Shown: one piece after another, positions 9,349 through 18,900 of the stretch
Layout of the letters: every line of letters begins with the position of its first letter
How positions within the stretch are numbered: the stretch's first letter is position 1
NCBI GenBank assembly: GCA_030754655.1
Contig: JASLZX010000006.1
Span: 1 to 53,030 of the forward strand
Reading direction: 5' to 3'
Source: UBA8886 sp002731655
Lineage (GTDB): Archaea > Thermoplasmatota > Poseidoniia > MGIII > CG-Epi1
Length of the DNA stretch: 53,030 bases
Notes under the pieces: model-generated
Databases searched by the model: none
The model's input: the letters and a program-made list of their open reading frames with translations, nothing else
What the model was told of the DNA's origin: nothing
Translations under genes and position numbers: made by a program

Positions 9349-10922
9349 TCTTCGGCGGATTCGTCGCCGGATTCGTCGTCGGCGCTTTCATCATCGGCCG
9401 ATTTTTCGGGCGCGTCATCGACTGGCTCATCGTCGGCTGCGTCGTCGGCGCTTTCATCATCGACCGATTTTTCGGGCGCGTCATCGACCGGCTCATCGTC
9501 GGCTGCGTCGGCGTCCTCCTCGTCCTCGCTCAGCAGCGCCCACGCCGCTCCGCCCGCCAGCGCCAGCAGCAGCAGCAGTGCCAGCCACGGCTGTTCCTCC
9601 TCGGCCACGGGCGCGGTCGAAGCGACCTGGATATGGCTGTTGGTGCGCAGGTCGGGAAGCGACATGGTGCGGTTGTCGGCGAGCACGCTCACGACGAGGA
9701 AGCCCTCGAGCGAAACCTTCCACACCAGCGTCACTGTCCCGCTGCTGTGCGGCTCGAGCGCGACCCAGCCCGAGGCGTAGCCGCTGATGTTGTTGACCGC
9801 CAGCAGCACCCCGAAATTCAGCGTGTAGTCGGTCGGGTTCTCGATGGTGGCGTTGATTGTCAGCGTGCTCCACTTGGCGACCGATTGCCCCGGCGTGATG
9901 GAAGCGCCATTGACCGAGATCTGCAGGTCGCTGAAGCGAATCTGCGAAGTATCGGTGTTGACCACCAGATCGAGTTCCTGATTATCGGTGAGGCTTCCAG
10001 TCCAGCTCCCGCTCAGCGAATAGAGGCCGAAATATTTCTCGGCGAAGATGGTGGAAAGCGTATCCTTCCGCACGCCGGCGACCACTTCGTATTCTCGCGC
10101 CCAGAGGACACTGCTGCCGTCGCCTTGCGGGTCGCCGATATCAACCGTCTGCCCTTCCGCATCTCGCTGCACGACGTGGACGCCCTCGAGCAGCGCGCCA
10201 TCGCCATCGTGGACGGTGACCGTGAGCCACCACTCCTGCGTGCGGTCGACGGTGCAGTTGACGTAGCTGGTGTCGAGCAGCGTTGGCGAGGTGCCAATAG
10301 CGCGCACGCCGACCGCGTAGTTGGCGAGCTCAATGCCGTCGCCGAGGAACGTCGTGTCCTCGATGAAGAGGCCAATATCGTAGATGGGGCTGAGGCCGCT
10401 ACTGGAAACGTCAAACATGCTGGCGTTGCCCCCCACCATCCAGAAACGGCCCTGTGAAACAGTGACGTTGCTCAGCGCCAGTTCGCCCTCGTCGAGGACG
10501 ACGCGGAACTGCGCCGAGGCGTTCGCAAGGCTGGAATAGTACTGCTCATAAGAGGAAGAATTCGCCGGGTCCTGCTCGACCATCTGGTCAAGTACCAACT
10601 GGTAGAAGCTCAGATTCCCTATCGCGTTCATGGAACAGTCACTGACCGTCAGCGACCCTCCCGGCTGGATACGAATCTCTCCCTCACCCGAAGTGGAAGC
10701 CATCTTCATTCCCAGGGTGCAATTATCGAGTGCCAGCTCTCCGAAAACCTCGATGTTTCCCTCAACCTCGAACTCGCCATCGGCGAGTGTCAGCGTCTCG
10801 TTCGCGGCGACGGTCAGGTTCCGGTAGTCCGGCTGCGCGCTGGCGCCCTCCGCCAGCAGCAGTGCGCCGCCCAGCAAGACAGCCAGCGCGACGACCTGCA
10901 GCACTCCAGCCCCGAATCGCAT
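9345..10922 (-). CDS. Membrane-anchored surface protein with beta-helix-like region and acidic repeat tail
   Basis: 525 residues. A signal peptide (about 1-29, ending SAQ) leads into a region (about 35-240) rich in short beta turns such as LTVAANETLTLADGEFEVEG and GNIEVFGELALDNC, which suggests a right-handed beta-helix. A carboxypeptidase-regulatory-like segment (WWLTVTVHDGDGALLEGVHV) and a CARDB-like domain (about 330-425) follow. A transmembrane helix lies at about 437-456, then an Asp/Glu/Ala-rich tail to the end. NxS/T sites are frequent. The tail contains two 22-residue repeats. A TATA box (CTTATAT, minus) lies about 25 bases before the ATG. The stop overlaps the kae1 start, so a surface gene and a tRNA-modification gene share an operon. 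Function unknown. Confidence 0.85.
   Translation of the reverse strand: MRFGAGVLQVVALAVLLGGALLLAEGASAQPDYRNLTVAANETLTLADGEFEVEGNIEVFGELALDNCTLGMKMASTSGEGEIRIQPGGSLTVSDCSMNAIGNLSFYQLVLDQMVEQDPANSSSYEQYYSSLANASAQFRVVLDEGELALSNVTVSQGRFWMVGGNASMFDVSSSGLSPIYDIGLFIEDTTFLGDGIELANYAVGVRAIGTSPTLLDTSYVNCTVDRTQEWWLTVTVHDGDGALLEGVHVVQRDAEGQTVDIGDPQGDGSSVLWAREYEVVAGVRKDTLSTIFAEKYFGLYSLSGSWTGSLTDNQELDLVVNTDTSQIRFSDLQISVNGASITPGQSVAKWSTLTINATIENPTDYTLNFGVLLAVNNISGYASGWVALEPHSSGTVTLVWKVSLEGFLVVSVLADNRTMSLPDLRTNSHIQVASTAPVAEEEQPWLALLLLLALAGGAAWALLSEDEEDADAADDEPVDDAPEKSVDDESADDAADDEPVDDAPEKSADDESADDESGDESAED
9375..9506. repeat. Two 66-bp tandem repeats coding for the acidic tail
   Basis: Two near-identical 66-bp units (about 9375-9440 and 9441-9506) encode 22-residue Asp/Glu-rich repeats containing DDEPVDDAPEKS in the C-terminal tail of the surface protein at 9345-10922. 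The unit is a whole number of codons, so copy number can change without breaking the frame. A degenerate partial unit (DDESADDESGDESAED) continues to the stop. Confidence 0.85.
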
Positions 10923-10940
10923 CGCGGCGCGAGCGGCGGC

Positions 10941-10973
10941 GGGATATAAGTCTCTCGACAGAGAGTTAAAACC
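10941..10973. promoter_or_regulatory. Divergent promoter with two TATA boxes around a small palindrome
   Basis: The 70-base gap between divergent surface genes holds CTTATAT on the minus strand (10944-10950), centred about 25 bases before the ATG at 10922. It also holds GTTAAAAC on the plus strand (10964-10971), centred about 26 bases before the ATG at 10993. Between them is an inverted repeat TCTCT-CGAC-AGAGA (10951-10964). The spacing predicts leaderless transcripts in both directions, and the palindrome could be one operator serving both. Confidence 0.6.
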
Positions 10974-10992
10974 CCGGCCCCGTGGGGCGACG

Positions 10993-11889
10993 ATGCAACG
11001 GGAAACAGCGACGCGAAGCGCGCTCAGACCGGCCGTGGCGCTGCTAGCGCTGGCACTGTTCGTGGCGCAGCCGGGCGGGGCCGACTGGGACCCCTACGTC
11101 AGCCACCCCGGCAATATCCCCGACTTCCACAACTTCACGACCCCACAGCTGGCGCCGGGCGGCAACGGCCCGTTCACGCTTGAAGTCACGAACCGCTACA
11201 CGGAGCCGCTCGAGAACGTCGTCGTCAGTATGGAAATCTACATGCGCGCCGACATCGACGGATCGGAAACCATCGACTCCGTCGCGGCCGACGCGCGACC
11301 GCGCGTTGAGGAGGGCTGCTGGACGCGGCTCCCCGACGGAGAACGCGAGTGCGATGCGGCGCCTGCACCGCAGCGCGCGACCTTCAGCCCGGGAACGCTG
11401 GCGCCGGGCGAGAGCGTGCACTTCACGGCCGACATCCACTCAACCGAGGAGGCGTCATGGCTGCGCTGCACGCTGCTCGGCAGCCGCTGCGAAACCGGCA
11501 CGGCGGAAGGAACCTATTTCGTGCGTTTTAGCTTCGAGTTCGACCACAACACCACCGCGCGCAGCATGCTGAGCCGCGGGCATTGGAGTATGGCCGAATG
11601 GGAGGCAGCGACGAGCGACGTCCCCGACGGGGCGCCCGGCAATATCAACCTCACCGCGCTGAAGGTGGATGGGGTGATTCCCGACTCGAGCTTCGGTGTC
11701 AAGGAGCCGATTCCCAAGTGGCCGCTCTACGTCATGATTGGACTGACAGTGATGTTTGCCGGACTGGCGGTAGTTTTCTACCTTGAAGAAGAAGGTACCT
11801 ACCCCGGACTAAACAAATGGCTTCAGCAGCAGCGGGGCAAACTTAACCAGCTTCGGCTGCGCCTTAAGCACCGCGAACGCCGCCCATGA
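10993..11889 (+). CDS. Secreted, C-terminally anchored protein of unknown function
   Basis: 298 residues. An N-terminal signal peptide (about 1-30, LLALALFVAQPGGA) is followed by an extracellular region with a COG1361/CARDB-like opening (APGGNGPFTLEVTN..TEPLENVVVSMEIYM) and four cysteines. A transmembrane helix lies at about 240-262, then a basic cytoplasmic tail (LRLRLKHRERRP). The pattern of an Ig-like domain before an anchor matches other surface proteins nearby. Its last 81 bases overlap the 3' end of the convergent geranylgeranyl reductase gene. No catalytic motif is visible. Confidence 0.8.
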   Translation: MQRETATRSALRPAVALLALALFVAQPGGADWDPYVSHPGNIPDFHNFTTPQLAPGGNGPFTLEVTNRYTEPLENVVVSMEIYMRADIDGSETIDSVAADARPRVEEGCWTRLPDGERECDAAPAPQRATFSPGTLAPGESVHFTADIHSTEEASWLRCTLLGSRCETGTAEGTYFVRFSFEFDHNTTARSMLSRGHWSMAEWEAATSDVPDGAPGNINLTALKVDGVIPDSSFGVKEPIPKWPLYVMIGLTVMFAGLAVVFYLEEEGTYPGLNKWLQQQRGKLNQLRLRLKHRERRP

Positions 11890-12987
11890 GGCGTAGTCCA
11901 GATCGCCCGCCTGCTGGATAGCGGCCCTGACTGCCGGGTCGCCCAGCATCCCGATAATCTCCGCCAGCTGCTCGTCGTCCAGCGCTAGGAACGCGCGCCG
12001 CAGCCGTGCCCCCAGTTGCAGCTCGCCAGCGATGCGGTCGCGCAGCATTTGCTGGTAACCCGCCAGGCGACCTGCCGAGAGGTCGTCCGCTTCGAACGCC
12101 GCGATGGTGGCCTCGGCCGCCGCATCGGCGCTCACGAGGCCGGTGTAGATGCCGCCGCCCGAGGTCGGCTTCGCGAGACCCGCCGCGTCGCCGATGAGCA
12201 ACACGTGGTCGGCGAACGCCGGCTCGCGCAGCCCGAAGGGAATCAGCCCGCTGACACGCGCAGTCAGCTTGGCGCCGTCGAGCAGCCGCGACGGCGCGCC
12301 CCTGCGAAAGTAGTCGCGGAAGAACTTGCGCGGTCGGTGCGGCAGCGTCGTCGCAACGCCGAGGCGGCCGGTATCGCCGCCGGTCGGGATGGCCCAGCCG
12401 AAGAAGCGCGGCGCCAGCTCGGAGCCGACAAAGAGGTCGACATAGCCGTCGCGCGCCGCGTAGCCGCTGACATCGCCCCCGAAGGCGGCCATCACTTCGC
12501 GCTTGTTATGGAGTCCAGCATCGCGCGCCACCCGCGAGGCAGGGCCGTCGGCGCCAATCAGCAGCCGCGCCCGCACCCGCCGCGGGCCGTCCGGCCCCTG
12601 CAGTTCGGCGACCATCCCGCCGTTCTCGCGCCAGCCGCGCGTGTAACGCGTCGAGGTCCAGATTTCGGCGCCCGCTTTTTCGGCGCGCTCCGCGATTGAG
12701 CGGTCCAGCCCGGGACGGTCAATCACCAGCGCCTTGGTCTCGGGCGCTTCGAACTCAAGGTAACTGTCGTGTGGCCCCCAGATTCGCGCGCCGCGCATCT
12801 CCTGTAGCACCGGCAGGCGGTAGCCGAGGTAGTCAAGAGTGCGCGGTGTTACGAGTCCGGCGCACTGGCACGGGTCGCCGACGCGCGCGTCCTCTTCCGC
12901 GATGGCGACGGAGTAACCCGCCTCGGCCAGCTTCCACGCGGCGCGGCTGCCGGAGGGACCGGCGCCGATGACCAGCGCGTCAATCAC
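11809..12987 (-). CDS. Geranylgeranyl reductase family flavoprotein (archaeal lipid saturation)
   Basis: 392 residues, the usual length for digeranylgeranylglycerophospholipid reductase. The enzyme is a membrane-associated FAD protein that saturates the isoprenoid chains of archaeal ether lipids. Visible motifs are the N-terminal dinucleotide fold GAGPSGSRAAWKLAEAG, the Cys-containing substrate-side segment DPCQCAGLVTPRTL, the RFFGWAIP motif, and the second FAD motif LLIGDAAGLAKPTSGGGIYTG. The ATG start overlaps the stop of the giant surface-protein gene (ATGA, 12984-12987), so both come from one transcript. The last 81 bases overlap the convergent gene ending at 11889. Confidence 0.92.
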   Translation of the reverse strand: MIDALVIGAGPSGSRAAWKLAEAGYSVAIAEEDARVGDPCQCAGLVTPRTLDYLGYRLPVLQEMRGARIWGPHDSYLEFEAPETKALVIDRPGLDRSIAERAEKAGAEIWTSTRYTRGWRENGGMVAELQGPDGPRRVRARLLIGADGPASRVARDAGLHNKREVMAAFGGDVSGYAARDGYVDLFVGSELAPRFFGWAIPTGGDTGRLGVATTLPHRPRKFFRDYFRRGAPSRLLDGAKLTARVSGLIPFGLREPAFADHVLLIGDAAGLAKPTSGGGIYTGLVSADAAAEATIAAFEADDLSAGRLAGYQQMLRDRIAGELQLGARLRRAFLALDDEQLAEIIGMLGDPAVRAAIQQAGDLDYASWAAFAVLKAQPKLVKFAPLLLKPFV

Positions 12988-15900
12988 TCTTCGAGCGAAA
13001 CCAGCTGGATTTCGGAGCCATCTACAAGACCTGCGTCAGCTAGCGAGAGGCCTGAATCGACCGCCTCGCCGTTCACATGTACCGCGAAGTTGGCGTGCGG
13101 GAGCGGGAACTTTCCAACGCAATTCTGGACCAGTCGCTCAACTGGCATGTTAGAGGGTACCTTCACGTTCGCGGTCTTGCCATCAACCGCTGACTGAATC
13201 GCGAGCGCAATCTTGACTGGAGGTGCCTCGGCCGCTTCCGGCGCTGCATCATCTTCCTCGGGTACCACAGCAGCTCCCCGACGCATGCGGCGGGAAACAA
13301 CTATCGGCACCGCGATCGCCAAGACGGCGACAAACATCAGCGCCACGAAGTGGTAGACCTTGAAGCCGGTGCCGCGCACCAGTTCACGGCTGAAGACATC
13401 CAGGGCAGCAATCTCGCCCACTACTGCGGGCTGGATGACTGCGACGTTCTCTTCAAATTCGTCATTGGAACTGTCAGTCTGGTCTATCTCCCAGTTGCCA
13501 CTGCCAACATCAAGTTCGTAGGTGAGGAGCAGTGAGTCCTTGTCCTCGTCGGGGAATTTCCAGGTGAACTTGACTTCAATCTCGTCACCCTCATTGATGT
13601 CGCCGCTCACCTGCGTAGTGATTGTGCCACCAACACCGTCTTCGAAAACCACCGAAAGCAGCTGACTGCCAGTCTTCCAGTCGGCATTGCCCTTGTTCTC
13701 GATTACCACCGTAATCTCGACATCGTCACCCACTTCCGGTACGCGCGGGTCCATCTTCACTTCCTTGATGAAGAAATCGGGCAGGATTTCAAACATGACC
13801 TCAACGCCATCCTGCTGGAACGCGTCGCCGCCCACCGGATAGATGTTATCGCTGTATCGCTTCAGCTCGTCGTACAGGTGATCAGTCTCGGTACCGGCAC
13901 CGTCACCCTGCTGCTCGCAGTCAAAAATGTTGATGCTAACGTCGCTACAGCTCGGGTTTACCTCAGCGCGGAAGGTAGTCCACTCACCACTCACCGCCTT
14001 CCAGCGGAAGCGGATGGTCTCAGTCGCGCCAGCGTCGATGCTGAACTCGACGTGGTCTTTGGTACCACGGTCCTGGAGGATAACACCACTTTCGTCGCCG
14101 CTGTCAGCTGTAATGTACAGCCGCGCATTATCGACGTCAGCGGCGCCCTTGTTGACCACGGTCGCCGTGAAGGTGACCTGATCGTCGACGTTGGGCGTCT
14201 TGGACGTGAGGCCCGCGAAGCGCGCGTCAACGCGCAGGTCGCTTATGGCGAGGTCGGGCTTGATGCGCAGCAGTTCGGAGTAGCGTGCGTCGTTGTTGTT
14301 CTCGTTGGTCTCGAGAATTTCGCCGTTGTCGACGTCATCCTCGTTGTAATCGACGCGCACCTCCACATACCACTCGCCACCCTCAATGATCCAGTCGTCT
14401 GATGCAAGCGACTTGGTCGCGCCCGCCTTCAGGTTGGTGCTCTTCTTGTAGAGTGAATAGATGTAGGTGTTCTTGCCCTCGTCCAGCTCGAAGCCCTTGT
14501 TAATCAAGTCATCGATATCATTCTGATCTTCCGGTACCTTCTTGGGGTAGTAGAAAATCTCCACCTGCACGTCATCCGCGTCGGCGATACCACTGTTGGT
14601 GACCTCGACAAGTACGGTTACTGTGTCGCCATCCTTGATAGCGGAGGCATTGCCAACGACGCCGTCAGCCTCCAGCTGGATGTCGCTGGCGGCCAGGGTT
14701 ATGTCGGAGCGCTGGACTTCAACGGTCAACTCGAACTCCTGCCGTGCACTGGGATCATCCTCCGTGTTACGGACCGAGATAGTGAGGGTGTAATTGCCCT
14801 CGTCAGCCCCATCGTCAACGTCTACGAAGATCCACAAATCGTCCAGCTCGTCTGACTCGATTTCAACGCCCTGTGAAGTTGACCAGGGCTGTGTCTTGGA
14901 GCTGTCCTGGTAGAAACTAACCTCCCAGTCATCATCAAGCGTTGACTCGACTTCGGGGATGAAACTGTCCGGGTGCGTGCCGCTGTTCTCCAGCTTCACC
15001 TTGAACTTGACCGTGTTCTTCGTGGAACTGCCAGACGCCTTGTACTCAGGAGATATCTCCTTGGAAGGGTCAATCACGGTCGCTGTCAGGCCGCGCTGCG
15101 GGGCACTAATCTGCAGTGTCAGGGTAACGGACTGTGAAATATCCTCTTCAAAGTTCTTGACCGTAACCGACATTGTGTAGTTGCCCTCATCAACCTCATC
15201 CGGATCAACCTCGACAATGAACCATAGGTCGTCGGTCTGGCCATCTTCGATTTCCTCACCGGAGGAAGACCACTTGTCACCGCTAGAAGCCGTGTTCTTG
15301 GTATAGAAGTCAGTGCTCCAGCCAGTGCCTAGGACATCGTCCAGCTCAGCAATGAACTTGTCATCGTGGCTGCCGTCGTTGGTAATTACGATCTTGAAAC
15401 GGGCCGTATTCTTCTCGGTATCACCTACCTCGGGTGCGAGATTCAGGCTCGGCTCGTCCGCGGAAAGACTGACACTACGGGTCGGGTCACGTACCTCGAC
15501 CGTCACATTGGTGACGACCGCTTCGTCAGCACCGCTGCGTGCCTTGGCCTCGATAAAGACGGTGTAGTTACCCGGTTCAGTGTCCACGTCGGGCGTGATA
15601 CAGAGGTATACCTTCTTCGAATTGCTTGCAGTGACTAGACCATTAAAAGTGCCGGAGCAGCTTGAACTTGAGTGAACGGAAGCACTCCAGTCATCAGGGA
15701 ACGTCGAGCCAGAACCGCTCACCTCGACAGCGATTGTGTCCTGTTTGTTACCCAGGTTCTTGACATCGAAACTGAATTTTTCCTGGCGTTCACTAGCACT
15801 TGTCTCGGTTGAGGGATAGGTAATGACGGTGGTACCACCCTCGGGAACGAGGTCTGTACCATAAATCTGCTGGATAGTGGTACTCAGTGACGCTGTGTCC

Positions 15901-18900
15901 GACTGGCTGCCGTCACCCGTGGTCGCCTTGACCATTACCTGATAAGTGCTGGATTCCAGAGCAGTCTTGTCCTGTCCAGTAGCGTTAGAGTACTCCGGAA
16001 GGGATACCTGGACACGGACTGTCTTCTGCTGGTTCACCGTCAGATTCACCGAATGCGTATCGCCCCCAGTCTCCACAAAAGTAGCCCATTGGCGGCTGTC
16101 AGTTGGGAAGCTTAGCACGACCGTGTCAACATCGTTACCGATGTTCTTGACATTGAGGTCGAAATAGGCCACGTCCCCAGGTTCAGCCTGTGTAGTAGAT
16201 GATTCAGCCGTTAACTCAACGTCCAGCTCTTTCTTCTCGACGTCTATATAACGTGCAACCGAGTCGACAGCAGTCGTGTTGTCGACCGAAGTAGCGTTCA
16301 CCAGGATTTCGTAGGCACCCCCGGTCTTGGGCTGCGCATCGGCTGGCACCTCGACCGTTAGGATTACATCCGCCGAACCACCAGCGGGAATCGTGAGGCT
16401 GACGTTGGAGAGCGAGCCCCAGCTGACACCGACCTCGCCGCCCAGTTCAAGGTCGAAGGTGTCCTCGCCAGTGCCCTTGTTCTTGACGGTAATCGAGAAT
16501 TCCAGTATGTCGTTGGCCTCAGCCGCCTTTGTTTCCGTACGGGGCAGCATCTGCACCTCGTAGCGCTGGCTGACATCAACCTGGATGGTTACGTCGTGCG
16601 TCTCGGATGCCTCGTCAGCCGAGACCCCAGTGACCGTGATGTAGTAGGAATCCTTGACCGCGTCTTCCGAAACAGTCACAGTGAGGGTTACGGTCCGGTT
16701 TTCTCCCTCTGGAACTTCGACTGAGGGAGTTATGTCAGTTACCCAGCCGGTCGCATTTTCGGGGCCGGTGACCTCTAGGTCAATCGTGTCATCGCCAGTG
16801 CCCTTGTTGTCAAGCAGGACGTCAACAGTGAAGGTGTCCTCCGGGTCCGCCTTGGTGTAGGTCAGCACGGAGGTCATGCGGAACTCGTAGTACTGGTTGA
16901 CTGTGGTAATCGTGGAAGCAGTTGCATTGACATCAAGGTCCTCGTCCTTGGCACCAACCGAGATAGCGGTGATGTTGACGTAGAAAGCCTGGTTGTCCTC
17001 CTTCTCCTTGATCGCGACCGTCAGGCTCACCGGTGCATCCTTACCGGGACCGATGTCGATCTCGGTCTCATTGAAGTTGGCCGTCCAACCCGTAGGCCAC
17101 TCGTCAACTGAAAGACGGATGGTGTCGTCGCCGGTGCCCTTGTTCTTGACAATAATATCATACACAACTGAGCTGGCGGCGTCGCCGCTCTTCTGGGCCT
17201 CGTTAATCAGCAAATCAACCTGGTATTCCTTGTTTACCGTCACAGTCACTATGGTAGTATCGTAGACATCGGAGGATGCCTCGTCGGAAGAGCCGTTGAC
17301 GATAATGGTGTAGTCACCAAAGTTAGCCTCCTCATCGATGTTGACGGACAAATTAACACTAGTGGACTCATCAGCCTCGAGATCTACATCCTCGACTATT
17401 GAACCCCAGTCTGGGTTGTCGCCCTCCAGGGCAAGGTTGACGGTATCATCGCCGTTGCCCTTGTTCTTGACCGTGATTGTGTACGATACAGATGCTCCAG
17501 GGTCTCCATTCTTGGTCGAGTCACCCGAAACTGAAACGGAGACCTCGTACACCTGCTGGACGTTCAGGAAAACAGCGCGGTTCGCCTTAGTAGTAGTATC
17601 CTCGGAGGTAGCCCGGACAGTGATCGAATAGCCGTTCTGCGCCAGTGTCCCGTCGGGAGCAGTGACGCGCAGGGTAGTCTCGTCGCTCTCGCCGGCTGCA
17701 AGGGTGAAGGAAGACTCGGCGAGGGTACCCCAAGTAGCGTTTCCGCCGTGGAGCGAGAGGGTGATGTCATCCTCGCCGTTACCATCATTGGTAATGTTGA
17801 TAGTGTAGGAGACCTCCTCGTCCGGTGGCGCCGACTGGGTATCCCCCCCACTCACCTTCAATTTCGGCTCGAAGTCTTGCAGGACCGTGGTGCGAGAGGT
17901 GTAGGTCTTGTAGACCGAGGTGTTTTCCTGCGAGGAGACCTTGACCCTGATAGTTACCTCCTCATCGGCCACAGCATTCGTGGGCGCCTTGATGACCAGT
18001 ACATCGGTCAGGTTGATGCTCTCGTCTACGTCCAGGCTGCTGATTTCATCACTGTCAAGCGAAGCTTCCCAGCCCTTGTCGTACCAGCTGCCGTTCTCGA
18101 TTTCGAGGTCGTAAGAATCGACGGCATTGCCCTTGTTAGTCACTGAGAAGGAGTAATCGACTCGCTTGCCAGCTTCAACATCCTCGGCGCTGGAGCCAAC
18201 CTTGACCACGTTGAGGTCAGGCAGCTTATTCACGCGCACGGTAACCGTAACGGATGTCGCTGTACTGCTATCCTCGGACGTGGCGAACAGGCTAATACTC
18301 TTCAGCCCGGCAAGAGCATTGATATCTGGAGTTGCCGAGAAAGATATCTCGGTTGACTCATCCTTGTCAAGCGTGACACTTCCAGGAAACACAAACGACC
18401 AATCATCCGTCCCGGAGCTGGTCTGACTGAAGGTAATGGTATCTTTGCCATTGCCTTCATCATTGAACACCTTGACGGCGAAGGTCACAGTGGCATCCGG
18501 GTCCGCATTCTGCGTGGTTGTACCATTAATCGTGAGGGTGTTGCCATAGACCTGGTCCACCTTCGCAGTCACTGACTTACTCGTGGCACCGGCATCAAGC
18601 GTAATAGATTCCGTCTTGAAGGTAACGAATTCAGTGATGTCGGCCGGAGCATCATCCCGGTCGCCAATTTCGACATAGAGTGTGGCGGTCTCAGACTGCC
18701 CGTCCTTGACATCAAGTGATGTAGGAAGGATATACTCATTCCAGCCCGCCCTGGTTGTACTTGTTATAGTGAGGTTATAGGAGTCATCATTATCACCAGT
18801 GTTCTCTACAGTAATTGTGTAGGTCAGTGTTTCATCGGGCTCGCCATTTTGGGTAGATGGTGTGACCCCGACTGTGAATGACTCGCTCGCTTCTGCTGAT

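Noticed and set aside
9375..9506. 66-bp repeats considered as a CRISPR array
   Set aside because: The units are contiguous, coding and without spacers.
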